Assembly (NCBI RefSeq): GCF_014384995.1
Contig: NZ_JACRSY010000013.1
Span: 38,101 to 102,100 of the forward strand
Source: Zhenhengia yiwuensis
GTDB lineage: Bacteria; Bacillota; Clostridia; Lachnospirales; Cellulosilyticaceae
DNA: 64,000 bases
Direction of reading: 5' to 3'
A program made the position numbers and the translations under genes. The notes beneath the pieces are model-generated. The model was given only the letters and a program-made list of their open reading frames with translations, was not told where the DNA came from and did no database searches. This document shows positions 26,667-35,753 of the stretch, in pieces (position 1 is the stretch's first letter; every line of letters begins with the position of its first letter).

Positions 26667-27374
26667 ATGACAATTATTTTATATTTTATTATTATACTTT
26701 TAACCAATATGATTCAGGGTATTACTGGATTTGCAGGTACAGTACTTGCCATGCCTTTTTGTATATTGCTTTTAGGTATAGGTATTGCTAAACCTGTATT
26801 AAACATTTTAACCATTATTGCTTGTACTCTTATTGTTGTAAGATCCTATAAGCATATTGTATGGAAAGAATTTTTTAAGATGACAGGGATTATGTTTGTC
26901 GGTGTCTTTATTGGAGAGTATGTATATACCTTATTTCCAGTAGATATTTTACTTACTCTTTATGCCATCTTTATCATCTTTATTGCACTTAAAGGTCTAT
27001 TTGTTAAGAAAGAATTTGATTTGAACGAAGGGATTTTAATCGGCATTATTCTATCAGCGGGGATTATTCATGGCATGTTTATTTCAGGTGGGCCACTTCT
27101 CATTATTTATGCAGTGAAAAAAATCAAGGATAAGGAAAGCTTTAGAGCAACTTTATCACCTGTATGGATTGTACTCAATATATATATTTTAATAAAGCAA
27201 CTCTTTTTGGGAATTATTACAGTACCTATGGTAAACTTAGTTTTAATAGGTATACCTGCATTAATGATTGGGGTCATTATAGGAGGGCAAATGGCAAAGA
27301 AGATGAGTCAACAGACTTTTATGAGGCTTTCCTATGTACTTCTACTGATATCTGGGGTGAGTTTAATTATTTAA
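26667..27374 (+). CDS. TauE/SafE (TSUP) family sulfite/anion exporter
   Basis: About 235 residues, nearly all hydrophobic, with two repeated halves each starting with a family-type motif (MIQGITGFAGTVLAMPF; IIHGMFISGGPLLIIYA). Eight membrane helices are expected. I chose the second in-frame ATG because AAAGGATG lies at a workable distance, while the ATG 24 bases upstream has no ribosome site. The substrate is probably an organic sulfonate, sulfite or carboxylate. Confidence 0.8.
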   Translation: MTIILYFIIILLTNMIQGITGFAGTVLAMPFCILLLGIGIAKPVLNILTIIACTLIVVRSYKHIVWKEFFKMTGIMFVGVFIGEYVYTLFPVDILLTLYAIFIIFIALKGLFVKKEFDLNEGILIGIILSAGIIHGMFISGGPLLIIYAVKKIKDKESFRATLSPVWIVLNIYILIKQLFLGIITVPMVNLVLIGIPALMIGVIIGGQMAKKMSQQTFMRLSYVLLLISGVSLII

Positions 27375-27400
27375 ACACAAATTGAAAGAGAGAAAATAGA

Positions 27401-28726
27401 ATGTTTACAAATAGGGATTTATACAAACTCATTATTCCACTTATTATTGAGCAGCTTTTAGCTGTTACAGTTGGTATGGCAGATGTGATGATGGTTGCAA
27501 CAGCAGGGGAAGCAGCTGTTTCAGGCGTATCACTTGTAGATATGATCAATGTACTTATTATTAATATTTTTGCAGCACTTGCGACAGGAGGGGCAGTCGT
27601 ATGTGCCCAGTGTATTGGGCGTAAACAAAAAAAGGAAGCGGGTGAGTATGCTAAACAGTTACTTTTTATTGTTAGTACGATCTCCATAACAATTGCTCTT
27701 TTTGTTTTAATATTTAAAGAGCCTTTATTACAACTGGTGTTTGGCAAGATTGAAGCAGAGGTGATGAAAAATGCTTTAACCTATATAATCATTTCTGCTT
27801 TGTCTTACCCCTTTTTAGCCCTCTATAACGGAGCGGCAGCCCTGTTCAGAGCGATAGGAAATTCAAAAATATCTATGAAAATATCTATTTTAATGAACGT
27901 ATTGAATATTATAGGTAACGCTATATTTGTCTTTGGTTTTAACATGGGTGTAGCAGGTGTTGCTTTATCTTCTTTATTTTCACGTATGCTTGCCGCATGT
28001 ATGATGCTTATACTCCTTAATAAACCAAATGAACTTCTGTACATAGAATCCTTATGGAAAATACGCCCTGAAGGTTGGAGACTAAAAAGGATTTTGGGTA
28101 TTGGTATACCCAATGCTCTAGAAAATAGTATGTTCCAGTTAGGGCGTGTGCTTGTAGTAAGTATTATTTCAGGATTTGGTACAGTACAGATTGCAGCCAA
28201 TGCTGTAGCGAATAACCTCGATGCATTAGGATGTATACCAGGGCAGGCTATGAGCCTTGCTATGATTACGGTTGTAGGACAGTGCGTGGGGGCTGGAGAC
28301 TATAAAGCTGTTAAGTATTATACAAAAAAACTCCTTAAGATGACGTATGTGTTTACTATTCTAGTCAATGCCAGCATCTTAATAGGCTTACCGTTTATAT
28401 TATCTATTTATAAGCTTTCTCCAGAAACACTAAAGCTTGCAACTATTTTAGTACTCATTCATGATGGGTGTGCTATGTTGATGTGGCCAGCAGCCTTTAC
28501 ACTTCCTAATGCACTACGTGCAGCCAATGATGTGAAGTTTACGATGGTGGTTTCCATTTTCTCTATGTGGACCTTTAGAATTTTATTTAGTGTCATTTTA
28601 GGAAAAGGAATGGGACTTGGTGCTATAGGCGTATGGATTGCTATGATTATGGATTGGATTTTTAGGCTGACATGTTTTATAATAAGATTTAGACGAGAAA
28701 AATGGCGTCTAAAAAGTGGCTTATAG
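27401..28726 (+). CDS. MATE-family efflux transporter
   Basis: A 441-residue membrane protein with twelve helices and the MATE features LAVTVGMADVMMVATAGEAA near the start and IPGQAMSLAMITVVGQCVGAGD in the middle. It follows the TSUP gene by 26 bases and is probably co-transcribed with it. The substrate is unknown. Confidence 0.9.
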   Translation: MFTNRDLYKLIIPLIIEQLLAVTVGMADVMMVATAGEAAVSGVSLVDMINVLIINIFAALATGGAVVCAQCIGRKQKKEAGEYAKQLLFIVSTISITIALFVLIFKEPLLQLVFGKIEAEVMKNALTYIIISALSYPFLALYNGAAALFRAIGNSKISMKISILMNVLNIIGNAIFVFGFNMGVAGVALSSLFSRMLAACMMLILLNKPNELLYIESLWKIRPEGWRLKRILGIGIPNALENSMFQLGRVLVVSIISGFGTVQIAANAVANNLDALGCIPGQAMSLAMITVVGQCVGAGDYKAVKYYTKKLLKMTYVFTILVNASILIGLPFILSIYKLSPETLKLATILVLIHDGCAMLMWPAAFTLPNALRAANDVKFTMVVSIFSMWTFRILFSVILGKGMGLGAIGVWIAMIMDWIFRLTCFIIRFRREKWRLKSGL

Positions 28727-28767
28727 TATGCTCGTCTTAGAAGATGTATAGCGAAAGAGGAGAAATA

Positions 28768-29028
28768 ATGGAAGAATTATATAACTTAATTGAAGATAAA
28801 ATTAGAAGTGCAGGTTATTTAGGTGCTGTAAACGGTATGGAAGTTTACGATGAAATCTGTGATGAAATTGATGGTAAAGAAAATGGGAGCTACATTTTCA
28901 TGTCTAAAAAAGAAGATAACGTATTCTTTGAATACAAAATTGACGTAATGGATGAGGAATTTAACTTGTCTTATGTGAATATTAATACACCAGATGGCAT
29001 CATTCATGTAGATTTTGATGCAGAATAA
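28768..29028 (+). CDS. Conserved-looking acidic protein of unknown function
   Basis: Eighty-six residues from an ATG after AGAGGAGAAATA; an in-frame ATG 24 bases upstream lacks a site. The protein is very acidic (EICDEIDGKENGSYIFMSKK, then FDAE at the end) and looks like a small alpha/beta domain. Its stop overlaps the start of the ferredoxin gene, so the two are translationally coupled. I do not recognise a family. Confidence 0.65.
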   Translation: MEELYNLIEDKIRSAGYLGAVNGMEVYDEICDEIDGKENGSYIFMSKKEDNVFFEYKIDVMDEEFNLSYVNINTPDGIIHVDFDAE

Positions 29029-29200
29029 AAAGAGCTACATTATTTCTGAGAAATGCAATGGATGCGGAGCATGTAAAGTGGTTTGCCCTAAACATTGTAT
29101 TAGTCGTGGGAAGCCCTATGTGATTCAGCAAGAGCGTTGCATTAAGTGTGGCTTATGTGTGACAAGATGCTGGAGAAAAGTAATTGTGAGACAAGAATGA
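29018..29200 (+). CDS. Ferredoxin, 2x[4Fe-4S]
   Basis: About 60 residues with two complete cluster motifs, CNGCGACKVVCP and CIKCGLCVTRC. A basic end (WRKVIVRQE) is unusual for a ferredoxin. The start is either the ATG at 29018 or the TTG just before it; both overlap the preceding acidic-protein gene by about 11-14 bases. It can donate electrons to one of the many iron-sulfur enzymes nearby, but no specific partner is evident. Confidence 0.85.
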   Translation: MQNKKSYIISEKCNGCGACKVVCPKHCISRGKPYVIQQERCIKCGLCVTRCWRKVIVRQE

Positions 29201-29204
29201 TGCA

Positions 29205-29232
29205 AAAAGGGCTCCTTTAAAGGAGCTCTTTT
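29205..29232 (+). terminator. Terminator after the ferredoxin gene
   Basis: AAAAGGGCTCCTTT pairs with AAAGGAGCTCTTTT with almost no loop beyond the central bases. Confidence 0.7.
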
Positions 29233-29265
29233 CTTAATGAAAAGACTAAATGAAGGAGAAAGGAA

Positions 29266-30588
29266 GTGAAGAAGATGATTGTTACCAAAGAAGATCATCT
29301 CTATGAAGAGAGCAGGAGAGCATGGAATAGAGCTATTCAGATGTATCCCTTACAAATTATATACTGCAAAAATAAAGAAGAAGTAAGTAGAGCACTCCTA
29401 TGGGCTAAAGAACACGGTTATCCTATTCGCATTCGCTCAGGTAGACATCATTATGAAGGATATTCTACTGGCAACGATGTAGTTGTTATTGATGTAAGCC
29501 AAATGAATGGTATACAGGTAGATGAAGAGAATGAACTGGTAACCGTTGAAGGTGGTGTACGCAATAGAGCCCTCTATGAGGCAGTATGTCAGTTAGGGTA
29601 TCCTTTTCCTGGTGGAGGTTGTCCTACTGTAGGCGTAGCAGGACTTGTTCTTGGTGGGGGCTGGGGTTATTCAGCTAGAATGCTTGGATTAAGTTGTGAC
29701 AGTTTAATTGAAGTAGAAATGATTGATGTAGATGGAAATTGTATTAAAGCTAATGCTATGACTCATCCAGAACTGTTCTGGGCTTTAAAAGGTGCTGGTG
29801 GCGGTAACTTTGGTATAGTCGTTAGCATGACTTTTAAATTACCTAAGAAGAATCCTACAGCTACACTTATTCAGTTAGAATATAAGCATATGAATACTGA
29901 GGCACGTCTAGAGCTTGTTAAGGCATGGCAGACTTTATTTGAAACTTTACCACATCATACGAATATGAAAATGGCTCTTTACAACTCTAAGGAAAAAGGG
30001 ATAGGGATTGCCATAACAGGTGTATGCTATGGAAGCCAGCAGGAAGCTTTTGAAACCATTAAGCCTCTTATTATGCCTGCAAAAGAAATGCTATTAAAAC
30101 TTAATGAATGCTCGGTTTTAGAAATCAATCGTATCATTCAGGATAGTCACCCTGATTATGAGAAATACAAGTCTACAGGAAGATTTGTTTATAAGACTTA
30201 TAATGAAGAGCAGATTCAATCTCTCTTAGAAATTGTAGATAGTAAGCCAGAAGCATCTGATTATACAGCTATCACCTTCTATGGGTTAGGTGGGCAGATA
30301 CAGGCTACATCTAAAAGAAAATCAGCTGTATTCTATAGAGATGCTAGGTTTATATTAGGTTTTCAGTCTGTATGGGAGGATGACCGAGCTAAAGCTGAGA
30401 ACTGCACATGGCTCCTTGAACATTTTCCTATTATTGAGGCCCTAACAGAAGGTTCATTTATTAATTTTCCATTAGCAGAACTTACAGATTACAAAAAGGC
30501 TTATTATGGTGACTATAAAGAACCTCTTGAAAATATTAAAGCACAATATGATCCAGAAAATAGACTACACTTTCCACAAGGACTTTAA
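29266..30588 (+). CDS. FAD-linked oxidase of the berberine-bridge (BBE-like) family
   Basis: A 440-residue PCMH-type flavoprotein. His61 in RSGRHHYEG is the 8-alpha-linked FAD histidine, and Cys119 in GGGCPTVGVAG stands where bicovalent members carry the 6-S-cysteinyl link. GGGWGYSARM and the C-terminal NFPLAELTDYKKAYYG complete the BBE pattern. It would oxidise a sugar or alcohol using an external acceptor. The start is GTG at 29266 or ATG at 29275; GGAGAAAGGAAG serves either. An oxidase of this kind is uncommon in a strict anaerobe. Confidence 0.85.
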   Translation: MKKMIVTKEDHLYEESRRAWNRAIQMYPLQIIYCKNKEEVSRALLWAKEHGYPIRIRSGRHHYEGYSTGNDVVVIDVSQMNGIQVDEENELVTVEGGVRNRALYEAVCQLGYPFPGGGCPTVGVAGLVLGGGWGYSARMLGLSCDSLIEVEMIDVDGNCIKANAMTHPELFWALKGAGGGNFGIVVSMTFKLPKKNPTATLIQLEYKHMNTEARLELVKAWQTLFETLPHHTNMKMALYNSKEKGIGIAITGVCYGSQQEAFETIKPLIMPAKEMLLKLNECSVLEINRIIQDSHPDYEKYKSTGRFVYKTYNEEQIQSLLEIVDSKPEASDYTAITFYGLGGQIQATSKRKSAVFYRDARFILGFQSVWEDDRAKAENCTWLLEHFPIIEALTEGSFINFPLAELTDYKKAYYGDYKEPLENIKAQYDPENRLHFPQGL

Positions 30589-30654
30589 AAAATAATCTAA
30601 TAAAAGGGTATATTTTCATAAAAAATGCCATACTAACCCTAGGAGGTGAGAGTT

Positions 30655-30789
30655 ATGGCAAAAATGCACCGTTACTATGAAGAATTAGCAAATACAAAAT
30701 ATAATAATCATCTAGAGATGTGTAAAGATTTAGGCGTTACTTTAAATGATCTTTATACAGATGAGATAGATGAGGAAGATTTATATTAA
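30655..30789 (+). CDS. Small acidic protein, 44 residues
   Basis: An ATG after the near-perfect site AGGAGGTGAG opens 44 codons: MAKMHRYYEELANTKYNNH... ending DEIDEEDLY. The strong ribosome site and a terminator just after the stop argue for a genuine small gene. Function is unknown; it lies directly before the eut operon but is separated from it by the terminator. Confidence 0.65.
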   Translation: MAKMHRYYEELANTKYNNHLEMCKDLGVTLNDLYTDEIDEEDLY

Positions 30790-30797
30790 GTCAAATT

Positions 30798-30841
30798 AAA
30801 AAATAGATTTAGCCGAAGTGAAGCTAAGTCTATTTTTTTTG
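30798..30841 (+). terminator. Terminator before the eut operon
   Basis: AAATAGATTTAGC pairs with GCTAAGTCTATTT, followed by T8. It isolates the small ORF from eutG. Confidence 0.85.
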
Positions 30842-30949
30842 CATAAGTATGACTAAAAATTTAGAATTCTATATGTCATGTATAAAAATACTAATAATTT
30901 CGTAGCATAATGCAGTAGATATTTAAATTTCACGGATAGGATGATGCAA

Positions 30950-32080
30950 GTGGATACTTTCGAAATAACGACCAAAGTTGTATTTGGTCAAGATGCTTTA
31001 GATTATATTAAGAATTTCCAAGACGAAAAAGTATTTATTGTAACAGACCCTTTTATGGTGAAATCAGGGATGATTAACAAAATCACAGCCTATCTCGGGT
31101 CTAATCAATATGAGATCTTCAGTGATATTGTACCAGACCCTCCTATGGAATTGGTTGTAAAAGGTGTTGAAGCTGTTACAGAATTTAAACCTAACTGTAT
31201 GATTGCTCTAGGTGGAGGTTCTGCCATCGATGCAGCTAAGGCCATTATGGATTTCTCAAGAAAAATTGGTCGTTTAGAGGCTATGAAGTTTATTGCTATC
31301 CCAACTACAAGTGGTACAGGGTCAGAGGTAACTTCTTTTGCTGTTATTACAGATAAAGAAAAAGGTATTAAATACCCTCTTGTTTCCAATAGTTTATTGC
31401 CTGATGTAGCCATTCTAGAGCCTGAACTCGTTAAAAGTGTACCGAGTAGTATTGTAGCAGATACAGGAATGGACGTACTTACTCATGCCTTAGAAGCTTA
31501 TGTGTCAACAAAAGCTACAGATTTTTCTGATGCACTGGCTGAAAAGTCCGTAGAACTTGTATTTGAATACCTTAAACGTTCTTATGAAAGTGCTGATGAT
31601 ATAGAAGCCAAAGAAAAAATGCATAATGCCTCTTGCCTAGCAGGCCTTGCTTTTAATCTAGCTTCTTTAGGGATCAACCATGCCATTGCACATAATATTG
31701 GTGGGAAATTACACGTACCACATGGAAGAACCAATGCCTTGCTTCTACCTTATGTTATTGAATTTAATGCAGATATAGAGGGGTATACCCCATCTCATTA
31801 TACAAAAGCAGCAAAAAAATATGCTTATTTAGCAAAACTCATTGGACTTGAAGGGGCTAATACCCGTTCATCCGTACGTAATCTCATTAATGAAATTATA
31901 AAGCTACAGAAAGAAATGAAAATGCCAACCACATTGCGTGAATGTAAAATCTCAGCAGAGGATTTAAATAAGTCAAGAGAAGACATTATTAAAGGGGCCC
32001 TAGAAGATGCTTGTCTTATAACAAATCCTAGAAAAGCAACACATGGTGACATTTTGGAAATACTCCATAAGATTGACTAA
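30950..32080 (+). CDS. eutG: Iron-containing alcohol dehydrogenase EutG (PduQ-like)
   Basis: A group III alcohol dehydrogenase of 376-379 residues: ALGGGSAIDAAKAIMD nucleotide loop, DTGMDVLTHALEAYVS and INHAIAHNIGGK...HVPHGRTNAL iron ligands. As first gene of the eut operon it should reduce acetaldehyde to ethanol and recycle NADH inside the microcompartment. The GTG at 30950 is preferred because GGATAGGATG is correctly spaced from it; ATGs at 30941 and 30944 sit on top of that site. No EutV-type attenuator could be discerned in the 100-base leader. Confidence 0.88.
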   Translation: MDTFEITTKVVFGQDALDYIKNFQDEKVFIVTDPFMVKSGMINKITAYLGSNQYEIFSDIVPDPPMELVVKGVEAVTEFKPNCMIALGGGSAIDAAKAIMDFSRKIGRLEAMKFIAIPTTSGTGSEVTSFAVITDKEKGIKYPLVSNSLLPDVAILEPELVKSVPSSIVADTGMDVLTHALEAYVSTKATDFSDALAEKSVELVFEYLKRSYESADDIEAKEKMHNASCLAGLAFNLASLGINHAIAHNIGGKLHVPHGRTNALLLPYVIEFNADIEGYTPSHYTKAAKKYAYLAKLIGLEGANTRSSVRNLINEIIKLQKEMKMPTTLRECKISAEDLNKSREDIIKGALEDACLITNPRKATHGDILEILHKID

Positions 32081-32094
32081 GGAGGGCCTAAAAA

Positions 32095-32445
32095 ATGGAG
32101 ATTGAAGATAAACAGCGTATTATACAAGAGTTTGTACCAGGTAAACAAGTTACACTTGCTCATGTCATTGCCAATCCTACAGAAGACATTTATAAGAAGC
32201 TAGGGCTAGTAGTAGAGAATATTAATGCTATTGGTATTTTAACTATTACACCAAGTGAAGGAGCTATTATAGCAGCAGATGTAGCCACTAAAGCATCAGA
32301 TGTTACATTAGGATTTATTGATCGTTTTAGTGGGGCGCTCGTTATTACAGGAGATGTAAGCTCTGTAGAAGCAGCCGTACGCGATATTTTAGATGTACTT
32401 GAGCATAATCTAAAATTTACACCAACAACCATTACAAGGACTTAA
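32095..32445 (+). CDS. eutS: EutS microcompartment shell protein
   Basis: A 116-residue single BMC-domain protein of the permuted EutS/PduU type: RIIQEFVPGKQVTLAHVIANP at the start is the characteristic N-terminal strand that forms the small barrel on the hexamer. An AAGGAGGG site precedes ATG. It forms bent hexamers that may shape shell edges. It lies 14 bases after eutG and five before eutP. Confidence 0.92.
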   Translation: MEIEDKQRIIQEFVPGKQVTLAHVIANPTEDIYKKLGLVVENINAIGILTITPSEGAIIAADVATKASDVTLGFIDRFSGALVITGDVSSVEAAVRDILDVLEHNLKFTPTTITRT

Positions 32446-32449
32446 TAGA

Positions 32450-32899
32450 ATGAGCAGAGTTATTTTTATAGGTAAGACAGGATGTGGCAAGACAACCTTA
32501 TGTCAAAAACTCAATGAACTAGAAATTAAGTATAAAAAGACACAGGCAGTAGAGCTTTATGATAATGCCATTGATACACCTGGTGAATATTTAGAAAATA
32601 GGCATTATTACAGTGCACTGATTATGACAGCTGTAGATGCAGAAATTATAGCACTTGTAGCGGATCCTACTGCTTATGAAAGCTTTATTCCACCGGCTTT
32701 TGCAGGAAGCTTTGCAAAAGAGGTTATTGGTATCATTACTAAAATCAATTTGGTTCAAGAATCAGCAGATATTGATAAGGTGGAAGAACGTCTTAAAGAG
32801 GCAGGTGTTACAAGAATTTTTAAAGTCGATACAGTAGATGATGTGGGTATCAAAGAGCTTTTTGAGTATCTCGATAGCTTTCTAAATAAAGATAGGTAA
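32450..32899 (+). CDS. eutP: EutP, P-loop protein of ethanolamine utilization
   Basis: A 149-residue Ras-like P-loop protein with Walker A IGKTGCGKTTLCQ and the switch motif AIDTPGEYLENRHYYSAL. The family is annotated as GTPase-like; an acetate-kinase activity has been described for the Salmonella protein, a point taken from general knowledge. EutV/EutW genes, which in enterococci follow eutP, are missing here: the next gene, eutA, starts 26 bases downstream. Confidence 0.9.
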   Translation: MSRVIFIGKTGCGKTTLCQKLNELEIKYKKTQAVELYDNAIDTPGEYLENRHYYSALIMTAVDAEIIALVADPTAYESFIPPAFAGSFAKEVIGIITKINLVQESADIDKVEERLKEAGVTRIFKVDTVDDVGIKELFEYLDSFLNKDR

Positions 32900-32925
32900 A
32901 GAAAATATAAGAAAGGTGGAGGATA

Positions 32926-34359
32926 ATGAGGGAAGAACTTTTAAGTGTAGGAATAGATATTGGGACAAGTACCACGCAACTTATTTTTTCTAAGATTATT
33001 GTAGAAAATATGGCTTCTAGCTATTCTGTTCCACGCATTGTCATTGTAGATAAAGAGATTATTTACAGAAGTGAGATTTATTTTACACCTCTTATTTCTC
33101 TAAGAGAAATTGATGGGCTAAAAGTTAGGGATATTATCCAGAAGGAATATAAAAAGGCTGGTATTGACCCTTCTAAAATTGATACAGGTGCCGTCATTAT
33201 CACAGGTGAAACAGCAAGAAAAGAAAATGCAGAAGAAGTATTAACTACTTTAAGTGGACTTGCTGGTGACTTTGTTGTAGCGACAGCAGGACCAGATCTT
33301 GAAAGTATTATATCTGGTAAGGGTGCAGGTGCCCATACTTATTCTAAAGATCATAACACAAGTGTTGTGAATATGGATATTGGAGGTGGTACAAGTAATT
33401 TAGCTGTCTTTTTAAGGGGGGAAGTAAGGGAAACAGGGTGTCTAGATGTAGGTGGGCGTCTCATTAAGGTAGACAGTACAACGCATCAGATTACCTATAT
33501 TGCTCCTAAACTTGAGACCCTTATTCGTGAAAACAATATGGGACTTGCCATAGGCACTAAAGCTACTAGAGAAAATTTAAAACCTATTATTGACAAAATG
33601 GTACAGGCATTAGAGCAAAGCGTAGGTATAAAAAAACAGGATGATCTATTAAAGCTCATTATTACAAATAAAAATATTGAGCTTAATGTGCCTATAGAAT
33701 GTATATCCTTCTCTGGTGGTGTGGCAGATTATGTTTATTATGAGGGAGAAATAGACGATTATTTCAAATTTGGGGATATTGGTATTCTTTTGGGACAAGC
33801 TATTAAGGAATCTGATTTATGTAAGAAACTAAAAGTTGTAAGAAGCCAAGAAACCATTCGCGCCACAGTAGTAGGTGCGGGCACTCATACAACAGAAATT
33901 AGTGGCAGTACCATTACGTATACCAAAGATGCTTTTCCTATTAAGAATTTGCCTATCTTAAAACTTGCAAAAGATGAGGAGAGCGAAGATGCCCAGGCTT
34001 TAACACAGGCTATTAAAAAGAAACTTCAGTGGTTTAAGCTAGAAGGCGATTTACAAAGAGTAGCCATTGCTATGGAAGGTAAGGATAATCCTAGCTTCAA
34101 GGAAATCCAAGAATATGCTAAAGGATTAGTAGAAGGCATGGAAGAACTTATTGAAAGAGAGCTTCCTCTTATTGTCATTGTGGAGAAAGATATGGCTAAG
34201 GCATTAGGACAGAGTATGTATCATCTATTAGGGTACAAGAAAGATATTATTTGTTTAGATAGTGTCAAGCTAGATAATGGAGATTATATCGATATTGGAA
34301 GCCCTATTGCAGAAGGAACTGTATTACCAGTAGTAGTAAAAACATTAGTATTTTGTTAA
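32926..34359 (+). CDS. eutA: EutA, ethanolamine ammonia-lyase reactivating factor
   Basis: A 477-residue actin-fold ATPase-like protein: VGIDIGTSTTQLIFSK at the start and VNMDIGGGTSNLAVF in the middle are the phosphate-binding loops. It exchanges damaged cobalamin out of the lyase EutBC. Start ATG follows AAGGTGGAGG. Its stop is 11 bases before the eutB start. Confidence 0.93.
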   Translation: MREELLSVGIDIGTSTTQLIFSKIIVENMASSYSVPRIVIVDKEIIYRSEIYFTPLISLREIDGLKVRDIIQKEYKKAGIDPSKIDTGAVIITGETARKENAEEVLTTLSGLAGDFVVATAGPDLESIISGKGAGAHTYSKDHNTSVVNMDIGGGTSNLAVFLRGEVRETGCLDVGGRLIKVDSTTHQITYIAPKLETLIRENNMGLAIGTKATRENLKPIIDKMVQALEQSVGIKKQDDLLKLIITNKNIELNVPIECISFSGGVADYVYYEGEIDDYFKFGDIGILLGQAIKESDLCKKLKVVRSQETIRATVVGAGTHTTEISGSTITYTKDAFPIKNLPILKLAKDEESEDAQALTQAIKKKLQWFKLEGDLQRVAIAMEGKDNPSFKEIQEYAKGLVEGMEELIERELPLIVIVEKDMAKALGQSMYHLLGYKKDIICLDSVKLDNGDYIDIGSPIAEGTVLPVVVKTLVFC

Positions 34360-34370
34360 GGAGGATTCAA

Positions 34371-35735
34371 ATGATCTTAAAAACAAAATTATTTGGACAT
34401 ACTTATGAGTTCAAATCACTTAAAGAAGTTATGGCAAAAGCCAACGAAGAAAAATCAGGAGACAGATTAGCAGGGCTTGCACCAGAGTCAGCAGAAGAAA
34501 GAGTTGCAGCAAAAGTTGTACTTTCTAATGTTTTACTTTCAGATTTACGTAACAATCCAGCAGTACCTTATGAAATGGATGAAGTAACACGTATTATCCA
34601 AGATGATGTCAATGAAAAAATCTATGATGAAATCAAAAACTGGACAGTTGGAGAATTCAGAGAATGGATTTTAGATGAAGGCACAACAGGTGCAGATATT
34701 ACACGTATTTCTAGAGGACTTACATCTGAGATGGTTGCTGCTGTTGCAAAGCTGATGTCAAATATGGACCTCATTTATGGGGCGCAAAAAATTCGTATTA
34801 CTAAACACTGTAATACAACAATTGGAGAACGTGGCACACTTTCTTCAAGACTTCAACCTAACCATCCAACAGATGATCCAGATGGTATTATGGCATCTTT
34901 ACTTGAAGGTTTAACTTTTGGTGCAGGGGATGCACTACTTGGACTTAACCCAGTAGATGACTCTACAGAAAGTGTTGTACGTGTTCTTAAACGTTTTGAA
35001 GAAATTAAACAAAAATTTCAAATTCCAACTCAGACTTGTGTATTAGCTCACGTTACGACTCAAATGGATGCTATTCGTCATGGGGCACCAGCAGACCTTA
35101 TATTCCAATCTATTGCAGGTTCAGAAAAAGGAAATACAGCTTTTGGTTTTAATGCAGCAACGATTCAAGAAGCAAGAGATCTTGCGCTTAAAGAAGGTAC
35201 AGCGGAAGGGCCAAACGTTATGTACTTTGAAACAGGACAAGGATCAGAGCTTTCCTCAGAAGCACATTTTGATACTGACCAAGTGACAATGGAAGCAAGA
35301 TGTTATGGTTTTGCAAAACACTTTGACCCATTCATTGTTAATACAGTAGTTGGTTTCATTGGGCCTGAATATCTTTATGATGGTAGACAAGTAAGTCGTG
35401 CTGGGCTTGAAGATCACTTCATGGGTAAACTTACAGGTGTTTCAATGGGATGTGACGCATGTTATACCAACCATATGAAAGCAGACCAAAATAGTATTGA
35501 AGACTTATCTGTTCTTTTAACAACCGCAGGCTGTAACTACTTTATGGGTATTCCTCATGGTGACGACGTTATGCTTAACTATCAAACAACAGGGTTCCAT
35601 GAAACAGCAGCTCTTAGAGAGATGTTTGGCTTAACTGCTATCAAACCTTTCCATGAATGGCTTGTAAAAATGGGCTTTGTAGATGAAAAAGGACATCTTA
35701 CAGCACGTGCTGGTGATGCATCAATATTATTCTAG
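34371..35735 (+). CDS. eutB: Ethanolamine ammonia-lyase large subunit EutB
   Basis: A 454-residue TIM-barrel catalytic subunit with family segments GLAPESAEERVAAK, DLIYGAQKIRITKHCNTTIG, EGLTFGAGDALLGLNPVDDS and FMGIPHGDDVMLNYQTTGFH. With EutC it cleaves ethanolamine to acetaldehyde and ammonia using adenosylcobalamin. I start it at the ATG after TAAGGAGGATTCAA; an upstream in-frame codon would overlap eutA and has no site. Confidence 0.96.
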   Translation: MILKTKLFGHTYEFKSLKEVMAKANEEKSGDRLAGLAPESAEERVAAKVVLSNVLLSDLRNNPAVPYEMDEVTRIIQDDVNEKIYDEIKNWTVGEFREWILDEGTTGADITRISRGLTSEMVAAVAKLMSNMDLIYGAQKIRITKHCNTTIGERGTLSSRLQPNHPTDDPDGIMASLLEGLTFGAGDALLGLNPVDDSTESVVRVLKRFEEIKQKFQIPTQTCVLAHVTTQMDAIRHGAPADLIFQSIAGSEKGNTAFGFNAATIQEARDLALKEGTAEGPNVMYFETGQGSELSSEAHFDTDQVTMEARCYGFAKHFDPFIVNTVVGFIGPEYLYDGRQVSRAGLEDHFMGKLTGVSMGCDACYTNHMKADQNSIEDLSVLLTTAGCNYFMGIPHGDDVMLNYQTTGFHETAALREMFGLTAIKPFHEWLVKMGFVDEKGHLTARAGDASILF

Positions 35736-35753
35736 GATAAGGAGGCAGTCAAA

